A stretch of 64,000 nucleotides of DNA from NCBI RefSeq assembly GCF_016860545.1, contig NZ_BNEB01000001.1, positions 372,001 through 436,000 of the forward strand. The letters are read 5' to 3'. This document shows positions 19,046 to 32,774 of this stretch, piece by piece. Origin of the DNA: Streptomyces asoensis. Its GTDB lineage: Bacteria; Actinomycetota; Actinomycetes; Streptomycetales; Streptomycetaceae. The position numbers and the translations under genes are program-made. The notes beneath the pieces are model-generated. The model saw only the letters and a list, made by a program, of their open reading frames with translations. It was not told where the DNA came from and ran no database searches. Numbering within the stretch: the stretch's first letter is position 1; each line of letters begins with the position of its first letter.

Positions 19046-19438
19046 TCACTCCTCGTGGTAGAAGCCCACGTTGACGCTGCGCGGCCCGGTGCGGTCGAGG
19101 ACGATGATCTCGCCGGAGCCGCCGCGCGGGAGCGTCACGGTCCCGCCGTAGGCGAGCGGCTGCGCGTACTCGCCGGAGACCAGCCGCACCTCGGAGGACG
19201 GCTCGTCCTGCGAACCGCGCAGCCAGGTGACCTGCCAGACGCCCTCGGGGCCGCAGAGGAACTCCAGGTGCACCCGGGAGACGAACAGCCAGTCCTCGGG
19301 CGTCGCGAGTCGGCACAGGGACTTGTCACGGCCCACCCGGAGCACGGCACCCGGCTCGCTGGGCGAGTCGGCCATCAGCATGCCGGCCGTGGCACCCTCT
19401 TCCGTCCCCGAGACGGTGGCCATGGTGAGTTCGAGCAC
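19046..19438 (-). CDS. Small FHA-domain protein
   Basis: A 130-residue protein, nearly all one forkhead-associated phosphothreonine-binding fold. It has VLRVGRDKSLCRLA (the conserved Gly-Arg), FVSRVHLEF (the Ser-Arg-x-His signature), and a C-terminal beta-rich stretch. It should bind a Thr-phosphorylated partner of a Ser/Thr kinase. The partner is not encoded nearby. The GTG start has AAGGGGAG about 6 nt upstream; longer in-frame extensions lack any FHA features. The N-terminal 30 residues are not conserved-looking. Confidence 0.8.
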   Translation of the reverse strand: MLELTMATVSGTEEGATAGMLMADSPSEPGAVLRVGRDKSLCRLATPEDWLFVSRVHLEFLCGPEGVWQVTWLRGSQDEPSSEVRLVSGEYAQPLAYGGTVTLPRGGSGEIIVLDRTGPRSVNVGFYHEE

Positions 19439-19555
19439 GTGCGCTCCCCTTGAGGTGTCTTCGGCATGCCTGTCGGCGTCCTGGGTCCTAAGTGTGCTTG
19501 TGCAGCCGCCGCATGATAAATCGCCCGGCCTCACCGCGTCCGGCACAATGGACGC

Positions 19556-19993
19556 ATGACCGAGCGAAAGCCACCTGGTGTTCCTTTCGAGTCCTGGGTC
19601 GACAAGCAGATCCGGGACGCCGAACGGCGTGGTGAGTTCGCCCAACTGCCGGGGACCGGGCAGCCGTTGCCGGAGATCACGGACACGGCGTACGACGAAC
19701 TCTGGTGGATCAAGCGCAAGATGGCCCGCGAGGGCCTGTCCGTCCTGCCTCCGGCGCTCGCCCTGCGCAAGGAGGCGGAGGACGCGCTCGCGGCGGCCTA
19801 CGCGGCGCCTTCGGAGCGCCTCGTCCGGAAGATCGTCACGGACGTCAACGTCAAACTGCGCGACATGATGTTCAAGCCGCCGCCCGGCCCCCCGCTGGGC
19901 ATGCAGCCGTACGACGTCGAAGCGGTCGTACGGGAGTGGCGGGAGCGCCGGGCGGCGGCTGGAACCACGGACGGGGCCGACGGGGCCCCGTAG
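19556..19993 (+). CDS. DUF1992 (DnaJ-homologue domain) protein
   Basis: A 145-residue soluble protein with the DUF1992 pattern: WVDKQIRDAERRGEF, LPGTGQPLP, WWIKRKMAREGLSVLPPALALR, then a long helix. The family resembles the central domain of metazoan DNAJC28; its bacterial role is unknown. No Shine-Dalgarno is visible. The -10-like CACAAT ends 6 nt before the ATG, which suggests a leaderless transcript. Divergent from the FHA gene. Confidence 0.88.
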   Translation: MTERKPPGVPFESWVDKQIRDAERRGEFAQLPGTGQPLPEITDTAYDELWWIKRKMAREGLSVLPPALALRKEAEDALAAAYAAPSERLVRKIVTDVNVKLRDMMFKPPPGPPLGMQPYDVEAVVREWRERRAAAGTTDGADGAP

Positions 19994-20021
19994 GGCAGGC
20001 GGCGTCCGGGGAGCCGGGGCG

Positions 20022-20912
20022 TCAGAGGTGCAGCAGCCGCTCCGTCAGCTCGCGGTAGTCCTTCAGGGTCAGCCGGAGCTGCTCGGTGTCGATGTCGGAG
20101 ACGGGTGCGGCGACACGGTCCTTGGGGTCCTTGGCGTCCTTGCCGTCCCTGGTCGCCTCCGCGGACTGCCAGGTCCCGCGCAGGGCACGGCGGCGGCGGT
20201 CCACCGCGTCGGTGAAGCTCGCGGCGAGTTCCTCCAGTACCTGGTCGGCCTCGGCGACGGCGTCGCGGGGACCGTCGACGAACCCGACGACCGCGTGGCG
20301 CATACGGGAGGCCATGCGGTCGCACTCGTCGACCGGCAGGAGCGACGCGCCGTGGACGCCGTACGTGTCGCGACCGGCGGAACCGGCGGACGCCGCCGCC
20401 GGTTCCCGGCCGGACACGGTGTCCACCGCACCCCGCTCGTGGTGCCGGGCGGCCGTCCCGTCCTCGTCGGAGGCGTGGAGCGTACCGGTGCCCGCGCTCA
20501 CGCCCGTGTCGGCGCCGGCGCCGAGCGGCGTCGGCTCCGTCACGGGGGCCGTGCCACGGGACCCGGCCGTCGGCCGGGCCTTCTCGACCGGCAGGACGGC
20601 CCCGTCGGGGGAGCCGGCCCGGCCGGACGGCACGGTGTCGGCCGACCGCGCGGTCGCACCGCCCGCAGCGGTCACACCGGTCACACCGGTCGTCTCGTTC
20701 GTGGCCCGGAGTCCGGTGGCGCCGGACCGTCCGGGCTCGGTGGAGCGACCCGGCTCGGTGGAGCGGGCGGTCTCACCGGCGGGTGCCGCGGCGTCTCGCC
20801 GCACGGCGTCGGCCCGGTCGTCCGCCGGCCGGCGGTTCTCCGGGTCGGCGGGCGCACCGGGTGCCGGGTGCGCGGTAGCTTCGGGGTTCGCGTTCGGGGT
20901 GACGTCCGGCAT
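20022..20912 (-). CDS. Protein with disordered N-terminus and helical C-terminal domain, paralogous to its upstream neighbour
   Basis: 296 residues, family not recognised. Residues 1-185 are Ala/Pro/Gly/Thr/Arg-rich and look disordered. The C-terminal 110 residues are helical: CDRMASRMRHAVVGFVDGPR, AVAEADQVLEELAASFTDAV, and a last helix LKDYRELTERLLHL. The block FVDGPRDAVAEADQVLEELA closely matches FVDSPREAVAEADRLLAEVA in the gene just upstream, so the two are diverged paralogues. The ATG has AAGGAGGG before it, 2 bp after the preceding stop. Co-transcribed; function unknown. Confidence 0.7.
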   Translation of the reverse strand: MPDVTPNANPEATAHPAPGAPADPENRRPADDRADAVRRDAAAPAGETARSTEPGRSTEPGRSGATGLRATNETTGVTGVTAAGGATARSADTVPSGRAGSPDGAVLPVEKARPTAGSRGTAPVTEPTPLGAGADTGVSAGTGTLHASDEDGTAARHHERGAVDTVSGREPAAASAGSAGRDTYGVHGASLLPVDECDRMASRMRHAVVGFVDGPRDAVAEADQVLEELAASFTDAVDRRRRALRGTWQSAEATRDGKDAKDPKDRVAAPVSDIDTEQLRLTLKDYRELTERLLHL

Positions 20913-20914
20913 GG

Positions 20915-21616
20915 TCAGCCCTCCTTGGCCTGGTGTCGGTGGAAGCCGCGCGGCAGGTGGTGGCCGGAGCGGGAGCCGTCCTGGCTCACGCGCTCCGGGG
21001 CTCGGTCGCGGCCGGCCTCGTGGCGGGCCGCGCCGAGAAGGTCGTCGAAGAGGGCGCGGGCCTCGACCATGGCGGCCCGCATGTCCTCGGTGTTGGCGAC
21101 GCGGCCCTCGCCGGGGCCGGGCGTGCCCGGCGTCGCCGCCGTGCTCGTGCCGTGCGTGACGCGTGCGACGCGGTGGACGCGCCGGTAACCGTGGACGTGG
21201 TGCGGGTGGTGCACGGCGAGCGCGCCGAGCTGGTCCTCGTACTGGCCGCCGTCCGGGAAGCCCCGGGCGCCGGCGACCTCCGCGAGCAGCCGGTCCGCCT
21301 CGGCGACCGCCTCCCGGGGCGAGTCGACGAACCGCTCCTGGGCGGCCGTCCAGCGGGCCTCGAACCGCTCGCGCTCCGCGGGCTCGAGCGGACGCTCCCG
21401 CAGTCCGCCGTGCCGCTCGACGAGGGTGTCGAGCTCCCGCTCGGCAGCCTTGACGTCTCCGTCGTGGCGGGCCACGGCCCGGTCGTACTCGGGCCCGAAG
21501 CGGCGCTTCAGACCGTGTCCGCCGTGTGAGCCGCGGGCCCGCACGGCCAGGACGGCCGCGATGGCGACGATGGCCGCCACGACCACGATCAGAGCGATGA
21601 TCACTCCTGTGGACAT
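20915..21616 (-). CDS. Single-span membrane protein with helical cytoplasmic domain
   Basis: 233 residues. An N-terminal membrane anchor (residues 4-27, GVIIALIVVVAAIVAIAAVL) is followed by basic residues and a helical domain (EYDRAVARHDGDVKAAEREL, RFEARWTAAQERFVDSPREA). The C-terminal half is His/Gly/Arg-rich (LAVHHPHHVHGYRRVHRV) and ends in a second helical block. It shares the FVDxPRxAVAEAD block with the downstream gene. The two genes are 2 bp apart and surely one operon. Unknown function; a membrane-tethered partner for the soluble paralogue is a reasonable guess. Confidence 0.75.
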   Translation of the reverse strand: MSTGVIIALIVVVAAIVAIAAVLAVRARGSHGGHGLKRRFGPEYDRAVARHDGDVKAAERELDTLVERHGGLRERPLEPAERERFEARWTAAQERFVDSPREAVAEADRLLAEVAGARGFPDGGQYEDQLGALAVHHPHHVHGYRRVHRVARVTHGTSTAATPGTPGPGEGRVANTEDMRAAMVEARALFDDLLGAARHEAGRDRAPERVSQDGSRSGHHLPRGFHRHQAKEG

Positions 21617-21840
21617 GCCTTGCCTTCCGGTGTGTCGGCCCCACGGGCCGGTTCATGCTCCGTGTTGCCCGGACGGCTCCGCCCAAACGGCGGCGGTATT
21701 ATCCACCCCTCCGCGGCAGCCCGCCCGCGGCACTCCTCCACCGCACGTCCGCCGCCCCCACCGTCCGTCCCGGTCGTCCGGCGGGCGCGCGCCCCAATTC
21801 GGTTGCGCGCGCCGCCGGTCCGCTTCCGACAATGTCGTCC

Positions 21841-22344
21841 ATGACGACCTCGCCGGCATGGACCATCACCCCCGAGCGGCACGACACCGCCGACGCCCGC
21901 GCGCTCTGGCGGGCGTACTACACCGAGGTCAGCGACCGCTACTACCTGCTGCACGAGGGACGCCGTACCGATCCGGTCGAGCTGGAACGCGGGATCGCCG
22001 CGCGCACCGGCGCCGAACTCACGCCGCCCGCAGGCCTGTTGCTGGTCGGACGGTTCGGCGGTGAGCCGGCCGGGTGCGCGGGCGTACGGCTGCTGGACGC
22101 GGCCACCGCGGAACTCACCCGGGTGTTCGTGCGGGAGGGGCTGCGCGGCCACGGGGGCGCGGCGCTGCTCGTCCGTGGCGCCGAGGACGCCGCCCGGGCG
22201 CTCGGCGCCACGCGGATGGTCCTCGACACGCGCGCCGACCTCGTCGAGGCCCGTGCCCTGTACGCACGGCTGGGCTACGCGGAGACGGAGCCGCACAACG
22301 CGGACCCGTACGCCGACCATTGGTTCGGCAAGTCGCTTCGCTGA
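21841..22344 (+). CDS. GNAT-family N-acetyltransferase
   Basis: A 167-residue acetyl-CoA-dependent transferase. The core AELTRVFVREGLRGHGGAA includes the R/Q-x-x-G-x-G/A acetyl-CoA loop, followed by ALGATRMVLDTRADLVEARA and LYARLGYAE, typical GNAT beta-5/alpha-4 elements. The acceptor is unknown. The ATG at 21841 has no ribosome-binding site; GACAAT ends 7 nt upstream, so a leaderless mRNA is likely. An ATG three codons upstream is possible. Its stop is 4 bp from the convergent exporter gene. Confidence 0.85.
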   Translation: MTTSPAWTITPERHDTADARALWRAYYTEVSDRYYLLHEGRRTDPVELERGIAARTGAELTPPAGLLLVGRFGGEPAGCAGVRLLDAATAELTRVFVREGLRGHGGAALLVRGAEDAARALGATRMVLDTRADLVEARALYARLGYAETEPHNADPYADHWFGKSLR

Positions 22345-22348
22345 GCGC

Positions 22349-26570
<4,222 letters not shown>

Positions 26571-26903
26571 GAGCGACTCCAGGTAGGAAGGAAAGACAAG
26601 GCGGCCCCGCCCGCCGGTCAGGGAGAACGAGCGGGAGCCACTTTGTTTCCCCACGGTACAAAACAAAACGGCTCCCCCGCCACTCCGGACTCCGGATCCC
26701 CCCGACCCTTCACCCCCCGTTCACCCCCGAGCCCAACCCGACAGCACCCCCGCAGCCCCCCGGGAACCGCCCCGGCGGGACCGACCGGAGCGGGCCCGGC
26801 AGCCCAGGCCCGCAGTGGACGCCCGAGGGGGCGCCCGGTCAGGGAGCGGACGCCCCAACCAGCCCGGAAGCGGGTGCCGGGACCGGCCGGGGGGGGCGGG
26901 CGG
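26571..26903. promoter_or_regulatory. Intergenic region with an imperfect 44-bp inverted repeat
   Basis: No gene. At 26633-26676 there is an inverted repeat with two stacked stems: GGGAGCC/GGCTCCC and TTTGTTT/AAACAAA, separated by a 2x2 internal loop and enclosing a 12-nt loop. The AT-rich inner arms stand out in this GC-rich DNA. It lies 63 nt upstream of the HAD start and downstream of the TMEM165 gene on the same strand. It may be the HAD promoter's operator or a terminator for the upstream gene. The remainder is C-rich and featureless. Confidence 0.5.
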
Positions 26904-27485
26904 TCAGCCCGCGATCGCCTCCCACAGGCTCCATACGCCGAGCGCCAGCATCAGCAGGGCCGCGATCTGTGTGATCAGCTTCAGCGGCACCCGCTTCATC
27001 AGCGCCTTTCCGCCGACAATGCCGAGTCCGGCCACCGCCCAGAGGGCCAGCACCGCGCCGAGGCCGACGGAGAGCGGGTCGTCGTAGCGGGCGGCGAGGT
27101 TCGCCGTCATGATCTGGGTGAGGTCGCCGAACTCGGCGACGAGGATCAGCATGAAGCCCGCGCCGGCCACCTTCCAGAAGGACTGGTTCTCGGGCTTGCG
27201 GATCTCCTCCTCGCCGTCGTCCTTCTTGAGCAGCAGCACCGCCGCGCCGCCGAGGAACAGGACGCCGGTCAGAGCGTGGACGAGCTGCTGCGGCAGCAGG
27301 GTCAGCACGCTGCCCGCCGCGACGGCCAGCGCGACATGCAGCGCGAAGGCGGCGGCGACCCCGGCGAACACGTACGAGGCGCGGTAGCGGGTGCCGAGGA
27401 CGAGGCCGGCGAGCGCGGTCTTGTCCGGCAGCTCGGCCAGGAAGACGACGCCGAAGACGAGCGCCGTCACGGTGATGCTGATCAA
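26904..27485 (-). CDS. TMEM165/GDT1 (UPF0016) family cation transporter, probably Mn2+ exporter
   Basis: A 193-residue membrane protein with six spans in two homologous halves. Each half carries the family's acidic signature: FLAELPDKTALAGL (first) and VAEFGDLTQIMTANL (second). Bacterial members export manganese, and the eukaryotic ones move Ca2+/Mn2+ in exchange for protons. A charged central loop (KKDDGEEEIRKPE) separates the halves. The Mn2+-type yybP-ykoY riboswitch in its leader strongly supports manganese as substrate. The first signature reads E-L-P-D rather than the more usual E-x-G-D. Confidence 0.9.
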   Translation of the reverse strand: MISITVTALVFGVVFLAELPDKTALAGLVLGTRYRASYVFAGVAAAFALHVALAVAAGSVLTLLPQQLVHALTGVLFLGGAAVLLLKKDDGEEEIRKPENQSFWKVAGAGFMLILVAEFGDLTQIMTANLAARYDDPLSVGLGAVLALWAVAGLGIVGGKALMKRVPLKLITQIAALLMLALGVWSLWEAIAG

Positions 27486-27615
27486 GGTTCCTCAATCGGT
27501 CGGGGCTGCCCCGCCGAGAGGCCTGAAGCTCGGGAAGACGCTTCGGGAAAGGAAGACACCTCGGCACGGCAGCACACATGTCATCCCTGCCACGAGGCAC
27601 GGATGTGCACTGCTT

Positions 27616-27733
27616 GCCGAAGGTCTCGCTGGCCGGCCCTGACGGGTCTGCCTCCGGGCGCCGGCTCAGACGAGCTGAGCAGTATGTCGACGGTCCGGCG
27701 AAGAGCTACTCCCCTTCTGCGTCTCCCAGTGTA
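27616..27733 (-). ncRNA. yybP-ykoY (Mn2+) riboswitch
   Basis: Read on the minus strand, the leader of the TMEM165 gene has AAGGGGAGTAGC (27706-27717) and GCGAGACCTTCGGC (27616-27629). These are the two conserved blocks that form the Mn2+-binding pocket of yybP-ykoY RNAs, separated by the expected paired arms (GCTCAG..CTGAGC and GCC-rich stems). A -10-like TACACT (27728-27733) would start transcription right at the aptamer's 5' end. About 130 nt of expression platform follow before the ATG. Mn2+ binding is expected to switch on expression of the exporter. This is assigned by sequence motif, not by a covariance search. Confidence 0.85.
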
Positions 27734-27872
27734 CGAGATCGTTCCGCCAGGGACCTTGTCATGTCATGTACGCGTCACTAACTTCTCACCGGGCGCACAT
27801 CTCCCCGCAACGTGCGGCCGCGAGCATTCCCACGCTCGCGCTCCAACACCCGGCTTCCCCCCAGGAGTTCGC

Positions 27873-28517
27873 ATGTCGAAGTTCTACGCGCGTGGACGGC
27901 TGAGCATACTCGCCGCCCTCACCGGCCTCATAGCCTCGGTCGGGCTTCTCAACTCCCCGACCGCCTCCGCCGCGCTCCCCACCCCGGTCAGCGCCGCGAC
28001 CGCCCGCACCTACCTGGCGTCCCTCACCGTCAAGACGGAGAACCGCACCGGCTACGACCGCGACCTCTTCCCCACCTGGATCACCATCAGCGGCACCTGC
28101 AACACGCGGGAGTACATCCTCAAGCGGGACGGTACGAACGTCGTCACCAACTCCGCCTGCACCGCCACCAGCGGCAGCTGGTACTCGCCGTACGACGGCG
28201 CCACCTGGACCGCCGCCTCCGACCTCGACATCGACCACCTGGTCCCGCTCGCCGAGGCCTGGGACTCGGGGGCGAGCGCCTGGACGACCGCGCAGCGGCA
28301 GGCCTTCGCCAACGACGTCACCCGCCCCCAGCTCCTCGCCGTCACGGACAATGTGAACCAGTCCAAGAGCGACCAGGACCCGGCCGAGTGGATGCCGTCG
28401 CTCACCTCGTACCGCTGCACCTACGTCCGCGCCTGGGTGCAGGTGAAGTACTACTACGGCCTCTCGGTCGACTCCGCCGAGAAGAGCGCGCTCACCGGCT
28501 ATCTCGCGAGCTGCTGA
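27873..28517 (+). CDS. Secreted HNH-family nuclease (GmrSD/DUF1524-like)
   Basis: A 214-residue exported protein. It has a signal peptide (residues 1-34, ending PTASAA). The mature part carries YDRDLFPTW, paired Cys (GTCNTRE, NSACTAT) and the catalytic core DIDHLVPLAEAWDSG, followed by RPQLLAVTDNVNQSKSDQDP and the terminal Cys residues. This is the streptomycete secreted HNH endonuclease family, expected to degrade extracellular DNA and RNA using a divalent metal. CAGGAG lies 5 nt before the ATG. It stands alone and is divergent from the TMEM165 gene. Confidence 0.88.
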   Translation: MSKFYARGRLSILAALTGLIASVGLLNSPTASAALPTPVSAATARTYLASLTVKTENRTGYDRDLFPTWITISGTCNTREYILKRDGTNVVTNSACTATSGSWYSPYDGATWTAASDLDIDHLVPLAEAWDSGASAWTTAQRQAFANDVTRPQLLAVTDNVNQSKSDQDPAEWMPSLTSYRCTYVRAWVQVKYYYGLSVDSAEKSALTGYLASC

Positions 28518-28595
28518 TCGACTCGTGACCGCAGGGCCCTCGCCACTCTCCGCCGTCGCTGCGTACCGTACGGGGCGACGGAGGAGAGTGATCGC

Positions 28596-30257
<1,662 letters not shown>

Positions 30258-30768
30258 CGGCCGACCGTGCGGTCAGCCGCCCGACGGGTCGGTCGGCCGC
30301 TCGGCGGGTCTGCTGCGGGGTGGGTCGGCGGCTCGGTGGGCCGGTCGCCCGGTGAGCCGGCCACCCGGTGAGCCGGCTGCCGGGTGGGTCGTCGGCTCGG
30401 TGGGTCGGCCGCTCGGTGGGCCGTCGGTGCGTCGGACGCCGGGCGGGGCGGCCGCTCGGTGAGTTGGCCGCTCGGTGGGGGCGGTCGGCCGTTCCGTCGT
30501 CCCGTTGCCGGCGTGGTTCCGGTCACTCCTTCCGCGCGGACCCGGTGGCGTGAGCCGCCGCCCGCGCGGCAATCGGTGAGGTCGCACCAGGTACGCGGGC
30601 CCGGGCCCGACCGGAGCGTGCCCCTGAGCCATGGCTAGAAGTTGAACTTGCAAGCATCGGTTAGGTCCGCCTAACGTGAGTCGCTCATTCGGTACCGCCG
30701 CCCCCACCGCCCGGTCCTTCCCCCGTTCCGGGACCGGTCAGACCGACACCGAAGGAGCACCCCCCACC
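30258..30768. promoter_or_regulatory. Intergenic region: 16-bp tandem array and DoxX promoter
   Basis: A gene-free stretch of 511 bp. The first half holds a degenerate 16-bp tandem array (see the repeat entry). The second half carries the DoxX promoter: TTGCAA (30648-30653), an 18-nt spacer, then TAACGT (30672-30677). The palindrome AAGTTGAACTT (30639-30649) overlaps the -35. A perfect inverted repeat GTTAGG-N4-CCTAAC (30660-30675) overlaps the spacer and -10. This looks like a promoter under one or two repressors. The Shine-Dalgarno GAAGGAG (30751) serves the DoxX start. Confidence 0.55.
30286..30429. repeat. Degenerate 16-bp tandem repeat array
   Basis: Consecutive 16-bp units of the form CGGTGGGYCGGYCGCY run from 30286. 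The clearest six are at 30334-30429. Related fragments continue to about 30490. A 16-bp period is not a multiple of three, and every frame is interrupted or biased, so it is not coding. Confidence 0.85.
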
Positions 30769-31239
30769 ATGTCCGCTCGCCTCAACACCGCACAGCCGTA
30801 CGCGGTCGGCCTCTTCCGCATCGTCGTAGGCCTGCTCTTCGCCTGCCACGGCGCGGCCTCGCTCTTCGGCGTCCTCGGCGGCGCCGCGGGCACCGACGGC
30901 GGCACGCTCGACGCCGGCGCCTGGCCCGGCTGGTACGCGGCCGTGATCCAGCTGGTCTGCGGCACCCTGGTGCTGCTCGGCCTCGGCACCCGGGCCGCCG
31001 CGTTCCTGGCCTCGGGTTCCATGGCGTACGCCTACTTCGACGTGCACCAGTCCGGCGCGCTGTGGCCGATCCAGAACGGCGGTGAGGCCTCGGCGATGTT
31101 CTGCTGGGCCTTCCTGCTGCTGGTGTTCACCGGTTCCGGAGCCCTGGGCCTGGACCGCCTGTTCGCCGGCCGTGCCGTCACCGGGCGCGAGTCCGCGGCA
31201 CGGGATTCCGCGGAGCGGGAGGCCGCGGTCTCCGCCTGA
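30769..31239 (+). CDS. DoxX-family membrane protein
   Basis: A 156-residue protein with four hydrophobic spans. It has the DoxX pattern PYAVGLFRIVVGLLFACHGAA near the N-terminus, QLVCGTLVLLGLGTRAAAFLAS in the middle, and LWPIQNGGEASAMFCWAFLL towards the end, then an Arg/Glu/Ala-rich cytoplasmic tail. DoxX proteins are linked to thiol and oxidative stress, but the reaction is not settled. The promoter carries two palindromes, suggesting tight regulation. A strong terminator follows, so it is monocistronic. Confidence 0.9.
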   Translation: MSARLNTAQPYAVGLFRIVVGLLFACHGAASLFGVLGGAAGTDGGTLDAGAWPGWYAAVIQLVCGTLVLLGLGTRAAAFLASGSMAYAYFDVHQSGALWPIQNGGEASAMFCWAFLLLVFTGSGALGLDRLFAGRAVTGRESAARDSAEREAAVSA

Positions 31240-31272
31240 CGCGGCTCCGTACGACACCGCAGTCCGTGGTCC

Positions 31273-31322
31273 GCGATCCGCGGTCGTCCGGGCGCCCCGG
31301 CGCCCGGACGACCGCGGATCGC
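31273..31322 (+). terminator. Very strong terminator hairpin
   Basis: A perfect 24-bp inverted repeat with only 2 nt between the arms (outer ends GCGATCCGCGG / CCGCGGATCGC), 34 nt after the DoxX stop. There is no T tract. It should act as an efficient, possibly bidirectional, terminator. Confidence 0.85.
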
Positions 31323-31499
31323 GCGCTCTGCGGCAGGCCCGCACCGGCGTGAACGTCTAGTACCGAACACATGAGCCCCCCGTGAATCCCCTGTCACACC
31401 GCGGGCGTACGCTGTATGGCTGTCATTGGCCGCACCTGCCGCTCCCCCGCGACACAGCGGCACGGTCGGCCGTCACGGGGGAGACACGGGGAGTCAGTG

Positions 31500-32114
31500 G
31501 TGTTCGAAAGCGTGGGTGCCTTGCTCGGCAGCCCATGGATCTACGTGGTGGTGGGCCTGTCGGTCCTCCTCGACGTGTTCCTGCCGGTGCTGCCCAGCGG
31601 TGTGCTCGTCATCACCGCGGCCACGGCCGCGGCGGCGGGCTCGGGCGCCGCGACCGGCCAGGTCCCGCACAACGTGCCGGACATCATGGTCCTGATCCTC
31701 TCCGCGGCGACCGCCTCGGTGCTGGGCGACCTGGTGGCCTACCGGCTGGCGTGGCGCGGCGGTGAGCGCCTGGACCGGGCGATCTCCCGCTCCCGCCGGC
31801 TGACGAGGGCGCAGGAACGTCTCGGCGAGGCGCTGGCCCGGGGCGGCGGTGCCCTGGTCGTGCTGGCCCGCTTCGCGCCCGCGGGCCGTTCCGTGGTCTC
31901 CCTGATCGCGGGCGCCGCCCATCGGCGTCCCCGCGACTTCCTCCCCTGGTCCGCGCTGGCGGGTCTGGCGTGGGCGGGCTACAGCGCCGCGCTCGGCTAC
32001 TACGGCGCCCACTGGCTGGGCACGACCTGGCTGGCGACGGGCGTGTCGCTCCTCGCGCTGTTCGGCGCGGGCGCCGCGGCGGCCTACGTCATGCGCCCGC
32101 GCCCGGCGACCTGA
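31500..32114 (+). CDS. DedA/VTT-domain membrane protein
   Basis: A 204-residue protein with about five hydrophobic spans, including a re-entrant-type VFLPVLPSGVLVITAATAAA. It has the DedA signature VVLARFAPAGRSVVSLIAGAAHR (Arg and Pro-x-x-Arg), then a final two-span unit. DedA proteins work in membrane lipid (undecaprenyl- and other phospholipid) scrambling or flipping and in envelope homeostasis. Of the tandem GTG codons at 31497 and 31500, the second is chosen because GGGGAG is 6 nt before it. No neighbours in an obvious operon. Confidence 0.87.
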   Translation: MFESVGALLGSPWIYVVVGLSVLLDVFLPVLPSGVLVITAATAAAAGSGAATGQVPHNVPDIMVLILSAATASVLGDLVAYRLAWRGGERLDRAISRSRRLTRAQERLGEALARGGGALVVLARFAPAGRSVVSLIAGAAHRRPRDFLPWSALAGLAWAGYSAALGYYGAHWLGTTWLATGVSLLALFGAGAAAAYVMRPRPAT

Positions 32115-32516
32115 CCCAAACGCCCCACGGCACACCGCCCCACCCCGCGGCCACGGCGCACCCACCGGCCGGCGCGCACCGGCCGCACCGACGCCGGACA
32201 GCGGGCGTCCGTCACCTACGCACTGCCGCCGCGAACGGCGACGTAGCCAGGACGGTGCCCGGCGGACGGCCGCACGCCGCGCGGGCGTACGCCGGGCCGT
32301 CCCGGCCCCGGCCACCGGGTGCACCCCGACCGGCCCCGGCGGCACCCCGGCCCGGCGAGCCCGCCGTCCGCGGACGGCGCACGTCCGGCATCGGTGCGCC
32401 GCCGCCGTGACCGGCGGCACGCACGGGACGGCGCGCGGCGCACGTCCGTCACGCCGCGGACGCGGCACGGAGCACTCCCCGGGGCGGGCGCGCCGATGCC
32501 CGGTGGCCGGGACCGG
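32115..32516. other. Gene-free GC-rich stretch
   Basis: 402 bp between a + gene and a convergent - gene. I see no open frame with typical GC3 bias, no tandem array and no clear RNA motif; it is Pro/Arg/Ala-coded in all frames, as random GC-rich DNA is. Confidence 0.6.
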
Positions 32517-32756
32517 TCAGGTGTGGGCCGGTGCCGTGGCGCGGGCGGAACCGCGGACCTCCAGGCCGTCCAGCAGGTCCGCCGTGGCCGCGGCGATGGC
32601 GTCGACCGCCCGCTCGAACACCTCCCGGTTGTGCTCGGCCGGCGCCCGGAAGCCGGACACCTTGCGGACGTACTGAAGGGCCGCGGCGCGCATCTCCTCC
32701 TCCGTGGCCTCCTCGGGCTGGGCGGGGGGACGCAGGGTCTTGATACTCCGGCACAT
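32517..32756 (-). CDS. DUF2277 protein
   Basis: A 79-residue protein starting MCRSIKTLRPPAQPEEATEE, the invariant beginning of DUF2277, followed by a helix (ALQYVRKVSGFRAP) and a second helix (VFERAVDAIAAATADLLDGL). The family is small, conserved in actinobacteria and of unknown function. The N-terminal Met-Cys-Arg is typical. It lies 18 bp downstream of the GNAT gene on the same strand and is probably co-transcribed with it. Confidence 0.9.
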   Translation of the reverse strand: MCRSIKTLRPPAQPEEATEEEMRAAALQYVRKVSGFRAPAEHNREVFERAVDAIAAATADLLDGLEVRGSARATAPAHT

Positions 32757-32774
32757 GCACTCCAGTCTGCCCCG

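Noticed and set aside
17315..19453. Long + frame through the minisatellite and methyltransferase gene
   Set aside because: Open only because the 72-bp repeat and GC bias remove stops; Arg/Pro-rich and overlaps a clear methyltransferase in another frame.
27873..28517. HNH protein as homing endonuclease or restriction enzyme
   Set aside because: It has a secretion signal and stands alone, so a secreted nuclease is more likely.
30286..30429. CRISPR-like array
   Set aside because: Units are contiguous 16-mers with no spacers and no cas genes.
30660..30675. Iron box (DmdR/IdeR) at the DoxX promoter
   Set aside because: Arms resemble parts of the 19-bp consensus, but spacing and centre do not fit; kept only as an unassigned palindrome.
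32115..32516. Possible small genes in the gap after dedA
   Set aside because: No frame shows GC3 bias, a start with ribosome site, or a domain.
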